The translations under genes were made by a program, and so were the position numbers. 64,000 bases of DNA from Haloglomus salinum (lineage in GTDB: Archaea; Halobacteriota; Halobacteria; Halobacteriales; Haloarculaceae), in NCBI RefSeq assembly GCF_024298825.1, contig NZ_CP101153.1, positions 2,790,001 to 2,854,000 of the forward strand, given 5' to 3'. The notes under the pieces were generated by a model. That model was given only the letters and a program-made list of their open reading frames with translations. It was not told the DNA's origin and ran no database searches. Shown piece by piece: positions 8,169-16,899 of the stretch (the first letter of the stretch is position 1; every line of letters begins with the position of its first letter).

Positions 8169-8250
8169 CGACGCAAGCACCGGAGGGAGCGAACGCAGTG
8201 AGCGACCGAGGCGCGCAGCGAGCCGCGCGACCTGAGCGCGCGAGGGCTTC
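8169..8250 (-). repeat. Dispersed element, inverted right block (copy A)
   Basis: The reverse complement of 8169-8210 begins CTCGGTCGCTCACTGCGTTC and matches 34525-34566 at 40 of 42 positions by eye. The following CAGCGAGCCGCG to GAGGGCTTC (8216-8250) matches the right end of the second locus (34995-35030). With 7646-7749 it bounds a stretch of about 600 bases with no gene. Confidence 0.65.
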
Positions 8251-8420
8251 GTAGGCTGTATGCTTCGTAGCGGTGAGATTACAGTCCAAACTGGAAATCT
8301 GGGCTCGAGATCTCGGGAAAGGTGTATAACGTGGAACATTACCACAAAGTTGGGATGTCTCACCACACCACTCTTACTGCCGCCACGCCCACGAAGGAAC
8401 ACTCATTTACCGGGCACCCA

Positions 8421-8463
8421 CATCCGTCAGTCAGGATGCGGCGGGGCCGCGGCCGGCGGCCCC
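8421..8463 (+). promoter_or_regulatory. Two hairpins in the priS leader
   Basis: CATCC (8421-8425) pairs with GGATG (8434-8438). A perfect 8-bp stem, GGGGCCGC-GGCCG-GCGGCCCC, follows at 8443-8463. A TATA-like CATTTACC (8403-8410) would place the transcript start near 8433, giving priS a leader of about 70 bases, which is long for a haloarchaeon. The structure could affect translation or be unrelated to it. Confidence 0.35.
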
Positions 8464-8506
8464 AGCAACGCAATACGACAACGCGAAATCCAGAGCCGAC
8501 GACACG

Positions 8507-9700
8507 ATGAACGAACGAACGCGCGACTACCTCCGGGGGCGGTTCGGCGACCATTACCGCCGCGTATCGATAGAACCCCCGCCGCGTGCCAACGAGCGCG
8601 AGTGGGGGTACATCCCCTTCTCCGAGGGCGGGACGCGGATGGTGCGCCACCGCGCGTGGATCGACCTCGTCGGGGGTGCCGACGACCTCGCGGACGCGCT
8701 GGCCGACGACTCCGTGCGGCCCCAGCACGTCTACTACTCGGCCGGGAGCTACGACGACCCCGGCGCGAACTCGATGGGGCAGAAGGGGTGGCGCGGCTCG
8801 GACCTCGTGTTCGACCTCGACGCCGACCACCTGCCCGGCGTCGACCCGGAGCAGGCGACCTACGCCGAGATGCTGGCGACCTGCAAGGAGGCCCTGTTGC
8901 GCCTGCTCGAGATACTGGAAGACGACTTCGGGTTCACGGACACGTACGTCGTCTTCTCGGGCGGCCGGGGGTATCACGTCCACGTGCGGCGCGAGGACGT
9001 GCAGGCGCTCGACCGGGGCGCCCGCGGCGAGATTGCCACGTACGTTCGCGGCGCCGAAATCGAGTTCGAGGACCTGATTCGGACCGAGGCGGTCGGCGGC
9101 GAAGCCGGCCGGACATCACCAGCGGAGAAGCGGTCGCTCCCGCCCGAGGGTGGGTGGAGCGGGCGGCTCCACGACGAACTCCTCGCGTTCGTCGACGAGG
9201 TGGCCGCGCTCGACGACGCGGCCGCGGTCGAACGGCTTCGCGAGTTCGAGAACGTCGGGGAGAAGAAGGCCCAGGGCGCGCTCCGGGCGATGCGGAACAA
9301 CCGCGACGCCATCGCCGCCGGGAACGTCGACGTCCACCCCGCGTTCTTCAGCGTGGCGCGGACGCTCCTGGAGGACGAACTCGCGAGCGCGGGCGCGCCC
9401 ATCGACGAGCCCGTGACGACCGACATCAACCGGCTCATCCGGCTACCGGGGAGTCTCCACGGCGGGAGCGGGCTGGAGGTGCAACCGCTCGCCCGGGCCG
9501 AACTCGCCGACTTCGACCCGCTGGACGACGCTGTGCCGGACACCTTCCGCGAGAACGACATCCGGGTCGAGGTGACCGAACCGGGGCCGGTCGAACTGCT
9601 GGGCGAAGAGTTTAGGGTAGAGGAGGGAGAGCGTCAAGTGACAGAGGCACGGGGCGTCTTCCTCATGGCGAGGGGGCGCGCCGAGAAGGCACCCGAATGA
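8507..9700 (+). CDS. priS: DNA primase small (catalytic) subunit PriS
   Basis: 397 residues. The catalytic block SDLVFDLDADHLPG (about 103-116) holds the metal-binding aspartates of archaeal-eukaryotic primases. VVFSGGRGYHVHVRRED (about 147-163) is the nucleotide-binding SGGRG-x-H motif. RLIRLPGSLHGGSGLEV near residue 310 is a further family signature. PriS with PriL makes primers for DNA replication. The gene is followed after 13 bases by a GINS gene, a pairing conserved in many archaea, so the two are likely one replication operon. Confidence 0.97.
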   Translation: MNERTRDYLRGRFGDHYRRVSIEPPPRANEREWGYIPFSEGGTRMVRHRAWIDLVGGADDLADALADDSVRPQHVYYSAGSYDDPGANSMGQKGWRGSDLVFDLDADHLPGVDPEQATYAEMLATCKEALLRLLEILEDDFGFTDTYVVFSGGRGYHVHVRREDVQALDRGARGEIATYVRGAEIEFEDLIRTEAVGGEAGRTSPAEKRSLPPEGGWSGRLHDELLAFVDEVAALDDAAAVERLREFENVGEKKAQGALRAMRNNRDAIAAGNVDVHPAFFSVARTLLEDELASAGAPIDEPVTTDINRLIRLPGSLHGGSGLEVQPLARAELADFDPLDDAVPDTFRENDIRVEVTEPGPVELLGEEFRVEEGERQVTEARGVFLMARGRAEKAPE

Positions 9701-9713
9701 GACACTCGAACTG

Positions 9714-11111
9714 ATGGATCTGGACGAACTCCGAAGCGCACAGAGCCGGGAACGACAGGCGTCCCAGCTCCAGCACTTGCGTGATGGCTTCTACGAGGAG
9801 GCGGCCAGCTTCATCCGCGGCCTGCGTACGGAGCGCGAGCGCGCGACCGCGAACTCGGAGTACTCGTATCCCTACGACGACCCCGAGGTCCAGCGCCTGA
9901 CGAACGAGATACAGACCGCCGAGGAGGTCGTCGAGTCGCTGTACGAGCGCCGCGTCGGCAAGGTCGTGAAGATGGCCTCGTTCGACGCGGCGGGGATGGC
10001 GGTCGACGCCGAGGGGCTGACGACCGAGGAAGCCGACCTCTTCGAGACGCTGGTCGGCGATATCGAGGCGAACCGCGCGCGCGTTCTCGACGCGCTCGCG
10101 GGCACGGCCGGTGGCGACGGGAGCCCCGGCGCGGGCGGCGGGGCCGGCAGCCAATCCAGGACCGAGGACACCGCGACACCAGCCGATGCTGGCCACGAGC
10201 AGGCGGCTCCGGACGAGGATGGGCCGGTCCACATCGGCTCGGGGCCGGCGGCGGATGGCCCCGTCTCGACCGCCGACGAGGCTGCGCGCCCCGACGGCGA
10301 GCCGCCGGCCCCGGAGTCCGGTGAGGCGGCCGCGCCGGAGGCGGTGGCCCCGGACTCGGCCCAGGAGACATCGACAGCAGGGACGCCGCCCCAGGGGGAT
10401 GCCCGGACACCTGACCCGTCCGGAGACGCCAGCCCCGGTGACGATGCGATGGACGCGGCGTCGGCGATGGGCAGCAGTACGGACGACGGCCCCGCCGCAG
10501 GGAGCGTTCCGGGGCTGCCCGACGACGCCAACGGTGGCATCCCGACCGACGGGCCACCGGGGACGGCGACCGACTCCGAAGCTCCGGCCGACCACACGTC
10601 GACGGCAGACGCCTCCGCCGCGGTCGGGTCCGACACGGCCGACGAAGGGGGCCATCAGGCCGTTCCACCCGCTGACGGACCACCGGGAGCGGACCCGGAC
10701 CGGAGGTCGGAGACAGGGGCGTCGACCGGCACGGAGGCCGTCGACGGGACGGCCCCCGCCGACACACCGGACCCGACCTCCGGAACGGACACGGCCGCCG
10801 CGACGGACGACCGTCCGCCCGAGGCTGCTGGACACACCGGTACCCGGTCTCCCCCCGACGCGGGCGGCGGGCCGGCGGCGTCGGCGGCTCCGTCGAACGC
10901 CACAGACGAGTCAGGGGCGAGCGAGACGCTGGTCCGTATCACGGGCGACGTGGGCGAGATATTCGGCGTCGACGGCCGGGCGTACGACCTCTCGGCGGAC
11001 GACGTGGCGGTCCTTCCGGCGGACAACGCCGAGCTACTGGTCGAGAACGGCGACGCGGAGTCACTCGACCCGACGATTCCCTTCTCCGGCGATCACTCCA
11101 ACCGGTCCTGA
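9714..11111 (+). CDS. GINS complex subunit (Gins51-like) with very long linker
   Basis: 465 residues. The helical A domain (about 1-130) starts MDLDELRSAQSRERQASQL and includes ERRVGKVVKMASFDAAG, the GINS hallmark. The C-terminal B domain (about 404-460) has TLVRITGDVGEIFGVDGRAY and the AVLPADNAELLVENG strand pair. Between them lie about 270 residues of Asp, Gly, Pro, Ala and Thr-rich low-complexity sequence, predicted to be disordered. GINS links the MCM helicase and primase at the fork. It follows priS by 13 bases. The linker is long even for this family, in which archaeal members are often under 350 residues. Confidence 0.9.
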   Translation: MDLDELRSAQSRERQASQLQHLRDGFYEEAASFIRGLRTERERATANSEYSYPYDDPEVQRLTNEIQTAEEVVESLYERRVGKVVKMASFDAAGMAVDAEGLTTEEADLFETLVGDIEANRARVLDALAGTAGGDGSPGAGGGAGSQSRTEDTATPADAGHEQAAPDEDGPVHIGSGPAADGPVSTADEAARPDGEPPAPESGEAAAPEAVAPDSAQETSTAGTPPQGDARTPDPSGDASPGDDAMDAASAMGSSTDDGPAAGSVPGLPDDANGGIPTDGPPGTATDSEAPADHTSTADASAAVGSDTADEGGHQAVPPADGPPGADPDRRSETGASTGTEAVDGTAPADTPDPTSGTDTAAATDDRPPEAAGHTGTRSPPDAGGGPAASAAPSNATDESGASETLVRITGDVGEIFGVDGRAYDLSADDVAVLPADNAELLVENGDAESLDPTIPFSGDHSNRS

Positions 11112-11338
11112 TACCAGCCGTCGATCCGCTCCCAGTTCGAATCGACCACGAACGGGAGCGTGAACAGGACCACGATGAGGAGGACCGAGAAGACGTCTCC
11201 AGGGATGCCGAGCCGGGAACTCGGGATGACCGACCCGAGGAACGCCCCGGTGTGCGAGCCGGCGATGACGAACAGCAACTGACGAACGCTCCGCCGCCGC
11301 CGCTCTGACCGCTCCACACCCTGCCGGTCCGGACTCAT
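11093..11338 (-). CDS. Small membrane protein, unknown function
   Basis: 81 residues: a basic N-terminus (SERRRRSVRQ), then two hydrophobic segments (about 20-40 and 47-65), then a charged tail containing WERIDGWYQDRLE. The basic stretch before the first segment suggests the N-terminus is cytoplasmic. It converges on the GINS gene and the two overlap by 19 bases. I do not recognise a family. Coding is supported by the ATG start, codon bias and membrane pattern only. Confidence 0.55.
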   Translation of the reverse strand: MSPDRQGVERSERRRRSVRQLLFVIAGSHTGAFLGSVIPSSRLGIPGDVFSVLLIVVLFTLPFVVDSNWERIDGWYQDRLE

Positions 11339-11594
11339 GGCTGTGGATGCGGTTGCACGTTTCAAAACCAGTCCGACTTCGGTACGTGTTCGGCGAAGGG
11401 CGCACCCCCCACCAGGGAACCCACCTCGCTTGTGGTCACGTGTCCGGGCCTCCCACCAAGGCGGCCCGGGCATCCCGTTTCGGTCTCCGCTCCGTCGACG
11501 GCCGCCCACCACCAGTGTCCCACCAGTGCGGCCGCCGTGCCGGCGACACACACCCACGTGCGTGCCGCCGGCGGCTAACCGGGAGTTGGGGTGG

Positions 11595-12245
11595 CTACTG
11601 GACCAGGCCGGAGACGACGCGCGACTCGGCCTTCCGGAGGTGCTCGTCGACGGTCGAGGGGGCACAGCCGAGGTTGTCGGCGATGTCCTTGTGCGTCGCA
11701 CGACGCGGGACATCGTAGTAGCCCTCCTCGACGGCGGTCTCGAAAACCTCCAGCTGCCGGTCCGTGAGCGGTGACAGCAGGTCCTCGCCGCCGGGGACGT
11801 ACGGCCCGGCGTTCTCGACGGTGAAATCGAGTGCCTCGGGCAGCAGTCCCAGTGCCTCGCGCAGGTTGCCGTGAGTCCCGACGAGCGTGGCCTTCAGGCC
11901 GTCCTCGGTGAACTCCAGCGGCGTGTCGATGATGAGGGCGTTCTCGTGGGCGATGTCGAGCAGGGCACCACCCTCCTCGGCGGACTTGGCCTGGACGAAC
12001 GCGTGGAAGCCCTCCTCCTCGACGTCGACGACGTCGTAGTCCCGGACGCTGGCGCGCTGGGAGAGCGCCGTCTCGAACGACTCCTGGTCGCCGACGAGGC
12101 GGTACAGCAGGACGGTAGTGCCGTCGGCCCGTGCGTCGACGTGGAGGAGTTCCTCCCGCGTGACGCTTCGATGCCCTTCGATGAACCGGTCGACAGGGTG
12201 AATCGCGCGGTGCGTGGGTGACAGCGTGAGTTTGAGGTACTGCAT
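11595..12245 (-). CDS. Bat-type helix-turn-helix regulator
   Basis: 216 residues. The C-terminal third has LTDRQLEVFETAVEEGYYDVP, then THKDIADNLGCAPSTVDEHL, the HTH found in the Bat (bacterio-opsin activator) family. The N-terminal part (1-150) is a small sensor-like domain starting MQYLKLTLSPTHRAIHP, as in many stand-alone haloarchaeal Bat-like regulators. The ligand is unknown. The upstream region faces DUF5785 and is about 320 bases, long enough to hold regulatory sites. Confidence 0.88.
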   Translation of the reverse strand: MQYLKLTLSPTHRAIHPVDRFIEGHRSVTREELLHVDARADGTTVLLYRLVGDQESFETALSQRASVRDYDVVDVEEEGFHAFVQAKSAEEGGALLDIAHENALIIDTPLEFTEDGLKATLVGTHGNLREALGLLPEALDFTVENAGPYVPGGEDLLSPLTDRQLEVFETAVEEGYYDVPRRATHKDIADNLGCAPSTVDEHLRKAESRVVSGLVQ

Positions 12246-12568
12246 TGTTTGACGTGCCCCGGTTGCTCCCGGTGTACCCCAATCTGGATGCTACGGGTTA
12301 AAGAAGAAATTGACAACTGCGTCCAAAGGTTTGGTAGAGAGCTTCTACTGCACGTATTCGGCTTCTGGGGCGGTTGCGGAGGTATTTGAACACCCGGTAC
12401 AACACCGGTCGGGCCTTTACCAGTCACCCGTGATGGCTGGGGGGTCGTTCCCCCCGCGGCTCCGGCGTTCTGTCCCGTTCCCGTGGCGAACCGGCGGGAC
12501 GAGCCGGCAGTGGCCACGCTCGCACGCAGAGCATAACGACTATGCGCGGGCCAGTCGGACTCGTAGGT
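12246..12568. other. Divergent intergenic region, 323 bases
   Basis: It lies between the Bat-type regulator and DUF5785. AT-rich stretches occur around 12296-12320 and 12381-12392. A perfect G/C hairpin, GGGGGG-TCGTT-CCCCCC, lies at 12439-12455. No coding frame is convincing. Confidence 0.55.
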
Positions 12569-12874
12569 ATGAGCGACTGGCCGCACGACCCCGACGGCGA
12601 GGAGGGGAGCGAGGGGATGCGCAAGTACGGACAGGCCATCCTCGCGAAGAAGCTCGACGAGGACGAGGACTTCCCACTCAGCCGGGGCGAGTTCGTCGAG
12701 GAGTACGGCGACCACCCGGTTCGACTGAACCACGAGCGCGTCGTCAGCGTCGCCGATATCATGGAGCACGTCGAGCAGGAGGAGTTCGACGGGTTCGTAC
12801 CGTTCCACAAGGCCGTCGGCCAGGCGATGCGCGAGAACGGGATGTGGGAGATCACGCCAGAGGAGATCAACTGA
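12569..12874 (+). CDS. DUF5785-like haloarchaeal protein
   Basis: 101 residues starting MSDWPHDPDGEEGSEGMRKYG. The protein is very acidic and has no membrane segment, with the core FVEEYGDHPVRLNHERVVSV and the C-terminal helix HKAVGQAMRENGMWEI. This matches my memory of the haloarchaea-specific DUF5785 family, of unknown function. The ATG at 12569 is preferred over the ATG at 12542 because the extra residues do not look like the family. It stands alone between regulator and folate/riboflavin-related genes. Confidence 0.75.
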   Translation: MSDWPHDPDGEEGSEGMRKYGQAILAKKLDEDEDFPLSRGEFVEEYGDHPVRLNHERVVSVADIMEHVEQEEFDGFVPFHKAVGQAMRENGMWEITPEEIN

Positions 12875-12996
12875 CGCCCGTCGTCCGGAGGGCTCCGGTG
12901 TGACGCTGCTCCCCCGGACCCCAGCGACCGCGCCCCCTCGAATCTCGGAAGTGTGAACGATAACGCATTTACTACGAACTCCCCGAGTCACCGACA

Positions 12997-13764
12997 GTGA
13001 CGAACACGCAGGTCACCCTCGTCCAGATCGACAACTACGGACCCTGGACGGTCACGCCGGAGCCGCGTCGCGAGGTCGACCTTCAGACGCTCCAGTCGAG
13101 ACTGTACGCCGACCTCTCACAGCTCATCGGGAACCGCGAGGGGTACGTCTTCTTCACCCGCTTCGACAACATGATCGCGGTGACGAACGGGCTGGACCGC
13201 GAGGCCCACGCCCTCGTCCAGGAGTCGGTGGCCAACCGCTACCCGGTCACCGTCTCGCTGGGTGTCGCGACCGACCCCTCGCCCGCGGCCGCGCTGGGCG
13301 ACGCCACGGACCGCCTGCAGGCCGCCGGCAGCGCACAGGACGAGGACCGAACCCAGATTCTCGGCGGCGGGTTCCTCGACGAGGGGGACCGCACCGACGG
13401 CGACGTCCAGATCGCCCACTTCGACGTCATCGACGCCACCGGGAAGTACACCGACCGGCTGAACGCCTTCGACTCGTTCATCCACATCGAGCAGGGCTAC
13501 GCGGAGCTGATGCGGCACATGCGCCGGGCCCACGACTCGCTGTCCTTCTTCGTCGGCGGGGACAACGTCATCGCCGTCTGTCCGGAGCTGGACCGGGCTG
13601 CCTACCGGGACGCCATCGACCACGTCGCCGGTGAGGTCGGCGTCGACCTGCAGGTCGGCGTCGGCCGGGCCCGGACGGCACAGGACGCCGGGATGGGGGC
13701 GAAACACGCCCTCGAGACCTGCCGTCACGACGGGACCGACGTGGAGTTCGCTTCCCGTCGCTGA
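12997..13764 (+). CDS. gch3: GTP cyclohydrolase III (GTP cyclohydrolase IIa)
   Basis: 255 residues starting at GTG with TNTQVTLVQIDNYGPWTVTP. EGYVFFTRFDNMIAVTNG and LSFFVGGDNVIAVCP are the paired GGDN/RFDN-type motifs of this archaeal enzyme, which is built from two related ferredoxin-like domains similar to class III nucleotide cyclases. The enzyme opens GTP to a formylamino-pyrimidine, the first step of archaeal riboflavin and F420 precursor synthesis. The length matches the family. A GTG start is common in haloarchaea. Confidence 0.93.
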   Translation: MTNTQVTLVQIDNYGPWTVTPEPRREVDLQTLQSRLYADLSQLIGNREGYVFFTRFDNMIAVTNGLDREAHALVQESVANRYPVTVSLGVATDPSPAAALGDATDRLQAAGSAQDEDRTQILGGGFLDEGDRTDGDVQIAHFDVIDATGKYTDRLNAFDSFIHIEQGYAELMRHMRRAHDSLSFFVGGDNVIAVCPELDRAAYRDAIDHVAGEVGVDLQVGVGRARTAQDAGMGAKHALETCRHDGTDVEFASRR

Positions 13765-13830
13765 CCACGCCGCTCTCCGAGTTCTCGGCGGCCAGCCGGA
13801 GGGTGAAATCTGGTTTGCACTCTTAACCAG

Positions 13831-13841
13831 TTTTATATATA
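13831..13841 (+). promoter_or_regulatory. TATA box of the livK-like gene
   Basis: TTTTATATATA lies about 25-30 bases upstream of the ATG at 13865. It is the most TATA-like sequence in this part of the window and predicts a leaderless or nearly leaderless transcript. Confidence 0.7.
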
Positions 13842-13864
13842 TCGGAAACAAGTCAACAGTTGAC

Positions 13865-15127
13865 ATGACACGGAACTATCGACGGCGTGATGTGCTGAAG
13901 GGGACCGCGGGCATCGGTATCGCCGCGGGACTCGCTGGCTGTACCGGTGATGGTGGCGATGGCGGCGGTGGCGACGGCGGTGACGGCGGTGACGGCGGTA
14001 GCGGCGGTCGGACGCTCAAACAGGGTATCCTCCTCCCGCTCACGGGGGACCTGGGTTCGCTCGGGCAGCCCATCCGTGACGGGGCTATCCTCCCGAAGGC
14101 CCAGATCGGGGACGACATCGACTTCACCATCGACCTGCAGGTGGAGGACACGGAAACCAACGCTCAGGCCGGAATCCAGGGGGCGAACACCCTCATCAAC
14201 AACGGCTATCCTGCCGTCACCGGCCCGGCCTCGTCGGGCGTGAACCTCCAGGTCACCCGGGAGGCGCTCATCCCCAACGAGACGGTCGGCTGCTCGCCGT
14301 CCTCGACGTCGCCGGCGGTGACGGATCTGGAGGACGACGACTACATCTTCCGGACTGCGCCCTCGGACGCCCTGCAGGGGCAGGTCATCGCACAGGTGGC
14401 CACCGAGCAGCTCGGGAACTCCACGGCCGCCACGATGTACGTGAACAACTCCTACGGGCAGGCCCTCTCCCAGTCGTTCGCCGGAGCGTTCGACGGCGAG
14501 GTCCGCCAGCAGGTCGCCTTCCAGAAGGAGCAGTCCTCGTACAGCTCCCAGCTGGAGCAGGCGCTCAACGGCGATCCGGACACGCTCGTGGTCATCGGCT
14601 ACCCGGCCTCGGGTGTTCAGCTGTTCCGTGACTACTACAACAGCTTCGACTCCGGGGAGGACATCATCGTCACCGACGGTCTCATCGACAACGAACTACC
14701 GGACAACGTCGACAGCGACATGGGCAACGTCACCGGGACGGCACCGCAGGCGTCCGGGCCGGGGCGAGACGCGTTCGACCAGGCCTATCAGGACGAGTAC
14801 GGCCGTGAGCCGGGTGTGTTCAACGCCCAGGCGTACGACGCGACGGCCGTCTGCCTGCTCGCGAACGTCTACGGCGGCGAGAACACGGGCACCGCGGTGC
14901 GCGACAACATCCGGAAGGCTGCCAACCCGGACGGCGAGGAGTTCGACGCCAGCAACCTCGCCGACGCGTTCGCGGCCGCCGCGGCCGGCGACGAGATCAA
15001 CTACCAGGGCGCCTCCTCGGCGTGTAACTTCAACGACGACGGCGACATGGTCGCTGTCTCCTACGGCGTCTACAAGGTCGAGGACCGCGACTTCACGCAG
15101 ACCGATACCGTCGCCTTCGGCCAGTAA
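13865..15127 (+). CDS. Branched-chain amino acid-type ABC transporter substrate-binding lipoprotein
   Basis: 420 residues. The N-terminus carries a twin-arginine signal (YRRRDVLKG) and a lipobox (LAGC, Cys26), followed by a Gly/Asp-rich linker, so the protein is exported folded and anchored by a lipid. The mature part has GILLPLTGDLGSLGQPIRDG and the periplasmic-binding fold of LivK-type proteins (INNGYPAVTGPASSGV, AYDATAVCLLAN). It converges on a livHMGF operon 126 bases away, which supplies the membrane and ATPase parts. It may bind branched-chain amino acids, amides or urea. Confidence 0.93.
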   Translation: MTRNYRRRDVLKGTAGIGIAAGLAGCTGDGGDGGGGDGGDGGDGGSGGRTLKQGILLPLTGDLGSLGQPIRDGAILPKAQIGDDIDFTIDLQVEDTETNAQAGIQGANTLINNGYPAVTGPASSGVNLQVTREALIPNETVGCSPSSTSPAVTDLEDDDYIFRTAPSDALQGQVIAQVATEQLGNSTAATMYVNNSYGQALSQSFAGAFDGEVRQQVAFQKEQSSYSSQLEQALNGDPDTLVVIGYPASGVQLFRDYYNSFDSGEDIIVTDGLIDNELPDNVDSDMGNVTGTAPQASGPGRDAFDQAYQDEYGREPGVFNAQAYDATAVCLLANVYGGENTGTAVRDNIRKAANPDGEEFDASNLADAFAAAAAGDEINYQGASSACNFNDDGDMVAVSYGVYKVEDRDFTQTDTVAFGQ

Positions 15128-15253
15128 CGACCACGGACCCCTCGATTTCTCTTCGACGCTGGGTGGCCAGTCACAACGGAAGCCGCGCCAGCGGTCGGAT
15201 CGTCGCCGCACCGTCGGTGCCGACGACTCGGGCGATTCGCCGCCTCTCGGCTG

Positions 15254-16000
15254 TCAACCGCCGAGGAAGTCCTGCCGGACCTGCTCGTCCGCCAGGAGGG
15301 CGTCGCCCGCGTCCATGTAGCGGTTCTTCCCCTGGACGAGGACGTAGCCGCGGTCACAGCGCCGGAGTGCCTCCTTGGCGTTCTGCTCGACCATCAGCAC
15401 CGCCGTCCCGTCGTCGTTGATGCGGTCGATGCGGTCGAACATCTCCTCGACGAGGTCGGGCGCCAGTCCCGCGGATGGCTCGTCGAGCAACAGCAGGTCC
15501 GGGTCGAGCATCAGTGCCCGACCCATCGCGACCATCTGCTGCTGGCCGCCGGACATGGAGCCGACCTGCTGGCTGGACCGCTCCTCGAGGATGGGGAAGT
15601 AGCCGTACACCGCCTCGATCCGCTCCTCGGGCACCTCATCCAGGATGTACGCTCCCATCTCCAGGTTCTCGCGCACGGAGAGCGTCCCGAAGATGTTCTC
15701 GTTCTGGGGAACGTAGCCCAGCCCCTCGTGGATGATATCGTCGGGGCGCATGCCGGCGATATCGTTGCCATCGAACTGGATCGTCCCGCCCATGTAGTCG
15801 GTGAGCCCGAAGACGCTCTTCATCAGCGTCGACTTGCCGGCGCCGTTCGGGCCGACGATGGTGACGTACTCCCCGTCGGCGACATCGAGGTCGACGTCCT
15901 CGAGGATCTTGAGGTCGCCGTAGCCGGCGTCGAGGTCGCGCACCTCGAGGAGCCCGTCGTTCAGTTCCACCGGGTGACGGTTCTCCGTCTCCGCGCTCAT
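15254..16000 (-). CDS. livF: Branched-chain amino acid ABC transporter ATP-binding protein LivF-like
   Basis: 248 residues. Walker A is GPNGAGKST, the signature is SMSGGQQQM, and Walker B is LLLLDEPSAGLAP. The short length and LEVRDLDAGYGDLKIL start are typical of LivF. The ATG overlaps the stop of livG (ATGA, 15997-16000), so translation is probably coupled. It is the last gene of livH-livM-livG-livF. Confidence 0.93.
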   Translation of the reverse strand: MSAETENRHPVELNDGLLEVRDLDAGYGDLKILEDVDLDVADGEYVTIVGPNGAGKSTLMKSVFGLTDYMGGTIQFDGNDIAGMRPDDIIHEGLGYVPQNENIFGTLSVRENLEMGAYILDEVPEERIEAVYGYFPILEERSSQQVGSMSGGQQQMVAMGRALMLDPDLLLLDEPSAGLAPDLVEEMFDRIDRINDDGTAVLMVEQNAKEALRRCDRGYVLVQGKNRYMDAGDALLADEQVRQDFLGG

Positions 16001-16899
16001 ACGTCCTCACCCAGGTAGGCCTCGACCACCTGCTCGTTGTTCCGGATGTCCTCGGCGGTTCCTTCGGCCAGCAGGTCACCCTGGTGCATGACGATGATGT
16101 GTTCGCAGTTCTGCATGATGAGGTCCATGTCGTGTTCGACCAGCAGGAACGTGTACCCCCGGTCGGTGAGCTCGTGGATACGCTCGAGCAGCTTCTCCTC
16201 CAGCGTCGGATTGACGCCGGCGAATGGTTCGTCGAGCAGCAGCATCTCCGGGTCGGTCATCAACGCGCGGGCCATCTCCAGTAGCTTGCGCTGCCCACCC
16301 GACAGGTTGCCGGCGTACTCCTCCGCGAGGTGGTCGATCTCGAAGAACTCGAGCATCTCCCAGACGTCCTCCCGGATGGCCGCCTCGTCCCGCTTGACCT
16401 GATCGCGTAGCCCGGGCGTGATGGCGTTGGTCAGCTTCTCGCCCTGCTGGCCCTGCGGCGCCAGCATCAGGTTCTCCAGGACGGTCATCTCCTCGAGCTC
16501 GCGAGCGATCTGGAACGTCCGCACCAGTCCCTTCTGGGCGATCTCGTGGGGACGCTGCCCGGTGATCTCCTCGCCCTTGAACAGGATGGTGCCGCCGTCG
16601 GGTTCGTGGACACCGGTGATGCAGTTGAACGTCGTGGACTTGCCGGCGCCGTTGGGCCCGATGAGCCCGGTCAACGACCCCTCCTCCACCTCGAAGCTCG
16701 CGCCGTCGACGGCGGTGATGCCACCGAAGGTCTTCCGGAGGTTCTGCACCCGAAGCGGCAGCCCCCGCGGGACGGTCTTGGCCGACTCCTCGATCGACGA
16801 ATCGGCGGTCTCGGGGTCGACATCATCGAGGTCGACATCGTCGGGGACGTTCGTGTCGACCGGGGCCGCCCCGCCGCCGCTCCCGCCCTGTTCACTCAT
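15997..16899 (-). CDS. livG: Branched-chain amino acid ABC transporter ATP-binding protein LivG-like
   Basis: 300 residues. After an acidic, low-complexity N-terminal tail of about 45 residues the ATPase core begins RVQNLRKTFGGITAVDGASF. It has Walker A (GPNGAGKST), the signature NLSGGQRKL, Walker B (LLLDEPFAGVNP) and the LivG C-terminal helix. The start at 16899 overlaps livM by 8 bases, and the stop overlaps livF (ATGA). The N-terminal tail is longer than in bacterial LivG and may be a haloarchaeal addition. Confidence 0.92.
   Translation of the reverse strand: MSEQGGSGGGAAPVDTNVPDDVDLDDVDPETADSSIEESAKTVPRGLPLRVQNLRKTFGGITAVDGASFEVEEGSLTGLIGPNGAGKSTTFNCITGVHEPDGGTILFKGEEITGQRPHEIAQKGLVRTFQIARELEEMTVLENLMLAPQGQQGEKLTNAITPGLRDQVKRDEAAIREDVWEMLEFFEIDHLAEEYAGNLSGGQRKLLEMARALMTDPEMLLLDEPFAGVNPTLEEKLLERIHELTDRGYTFLLVEHDMDLIMQNCEHIIVMHQGDLLAEGTAEDIRNNEQVVEAYLGEDV

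Larger units (their letters stand above)
7494..8506. other. 1-kb non-coding region rich in repeats and hairpins
   Basis: No frame here gives a recognisable protein. The left part has a 35-bp direct repeat (7545-7630), then short perfect hairpins with TTC loops: CGTCGCC-TTC-GGCGACG (7667-7683) and CCGATAGAC-TTC-GTCTATCGG (7761-7781). Blocks at 7646-7749 and, inverted, at 8169-8250 match blocks in the non-coding region at 34.3-35.04 kb. The right part (8270-8506) is the upstream region of priS and has ordinary composition. Confidence 0.7.

Noticed and set aside
11362-11553. 63-codon minus-strand frame between GINS and the Bat-type regulator
   Set aside because: No motif, mixed composition, and no promoter-like sequence at the start. 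Probably non-coding.
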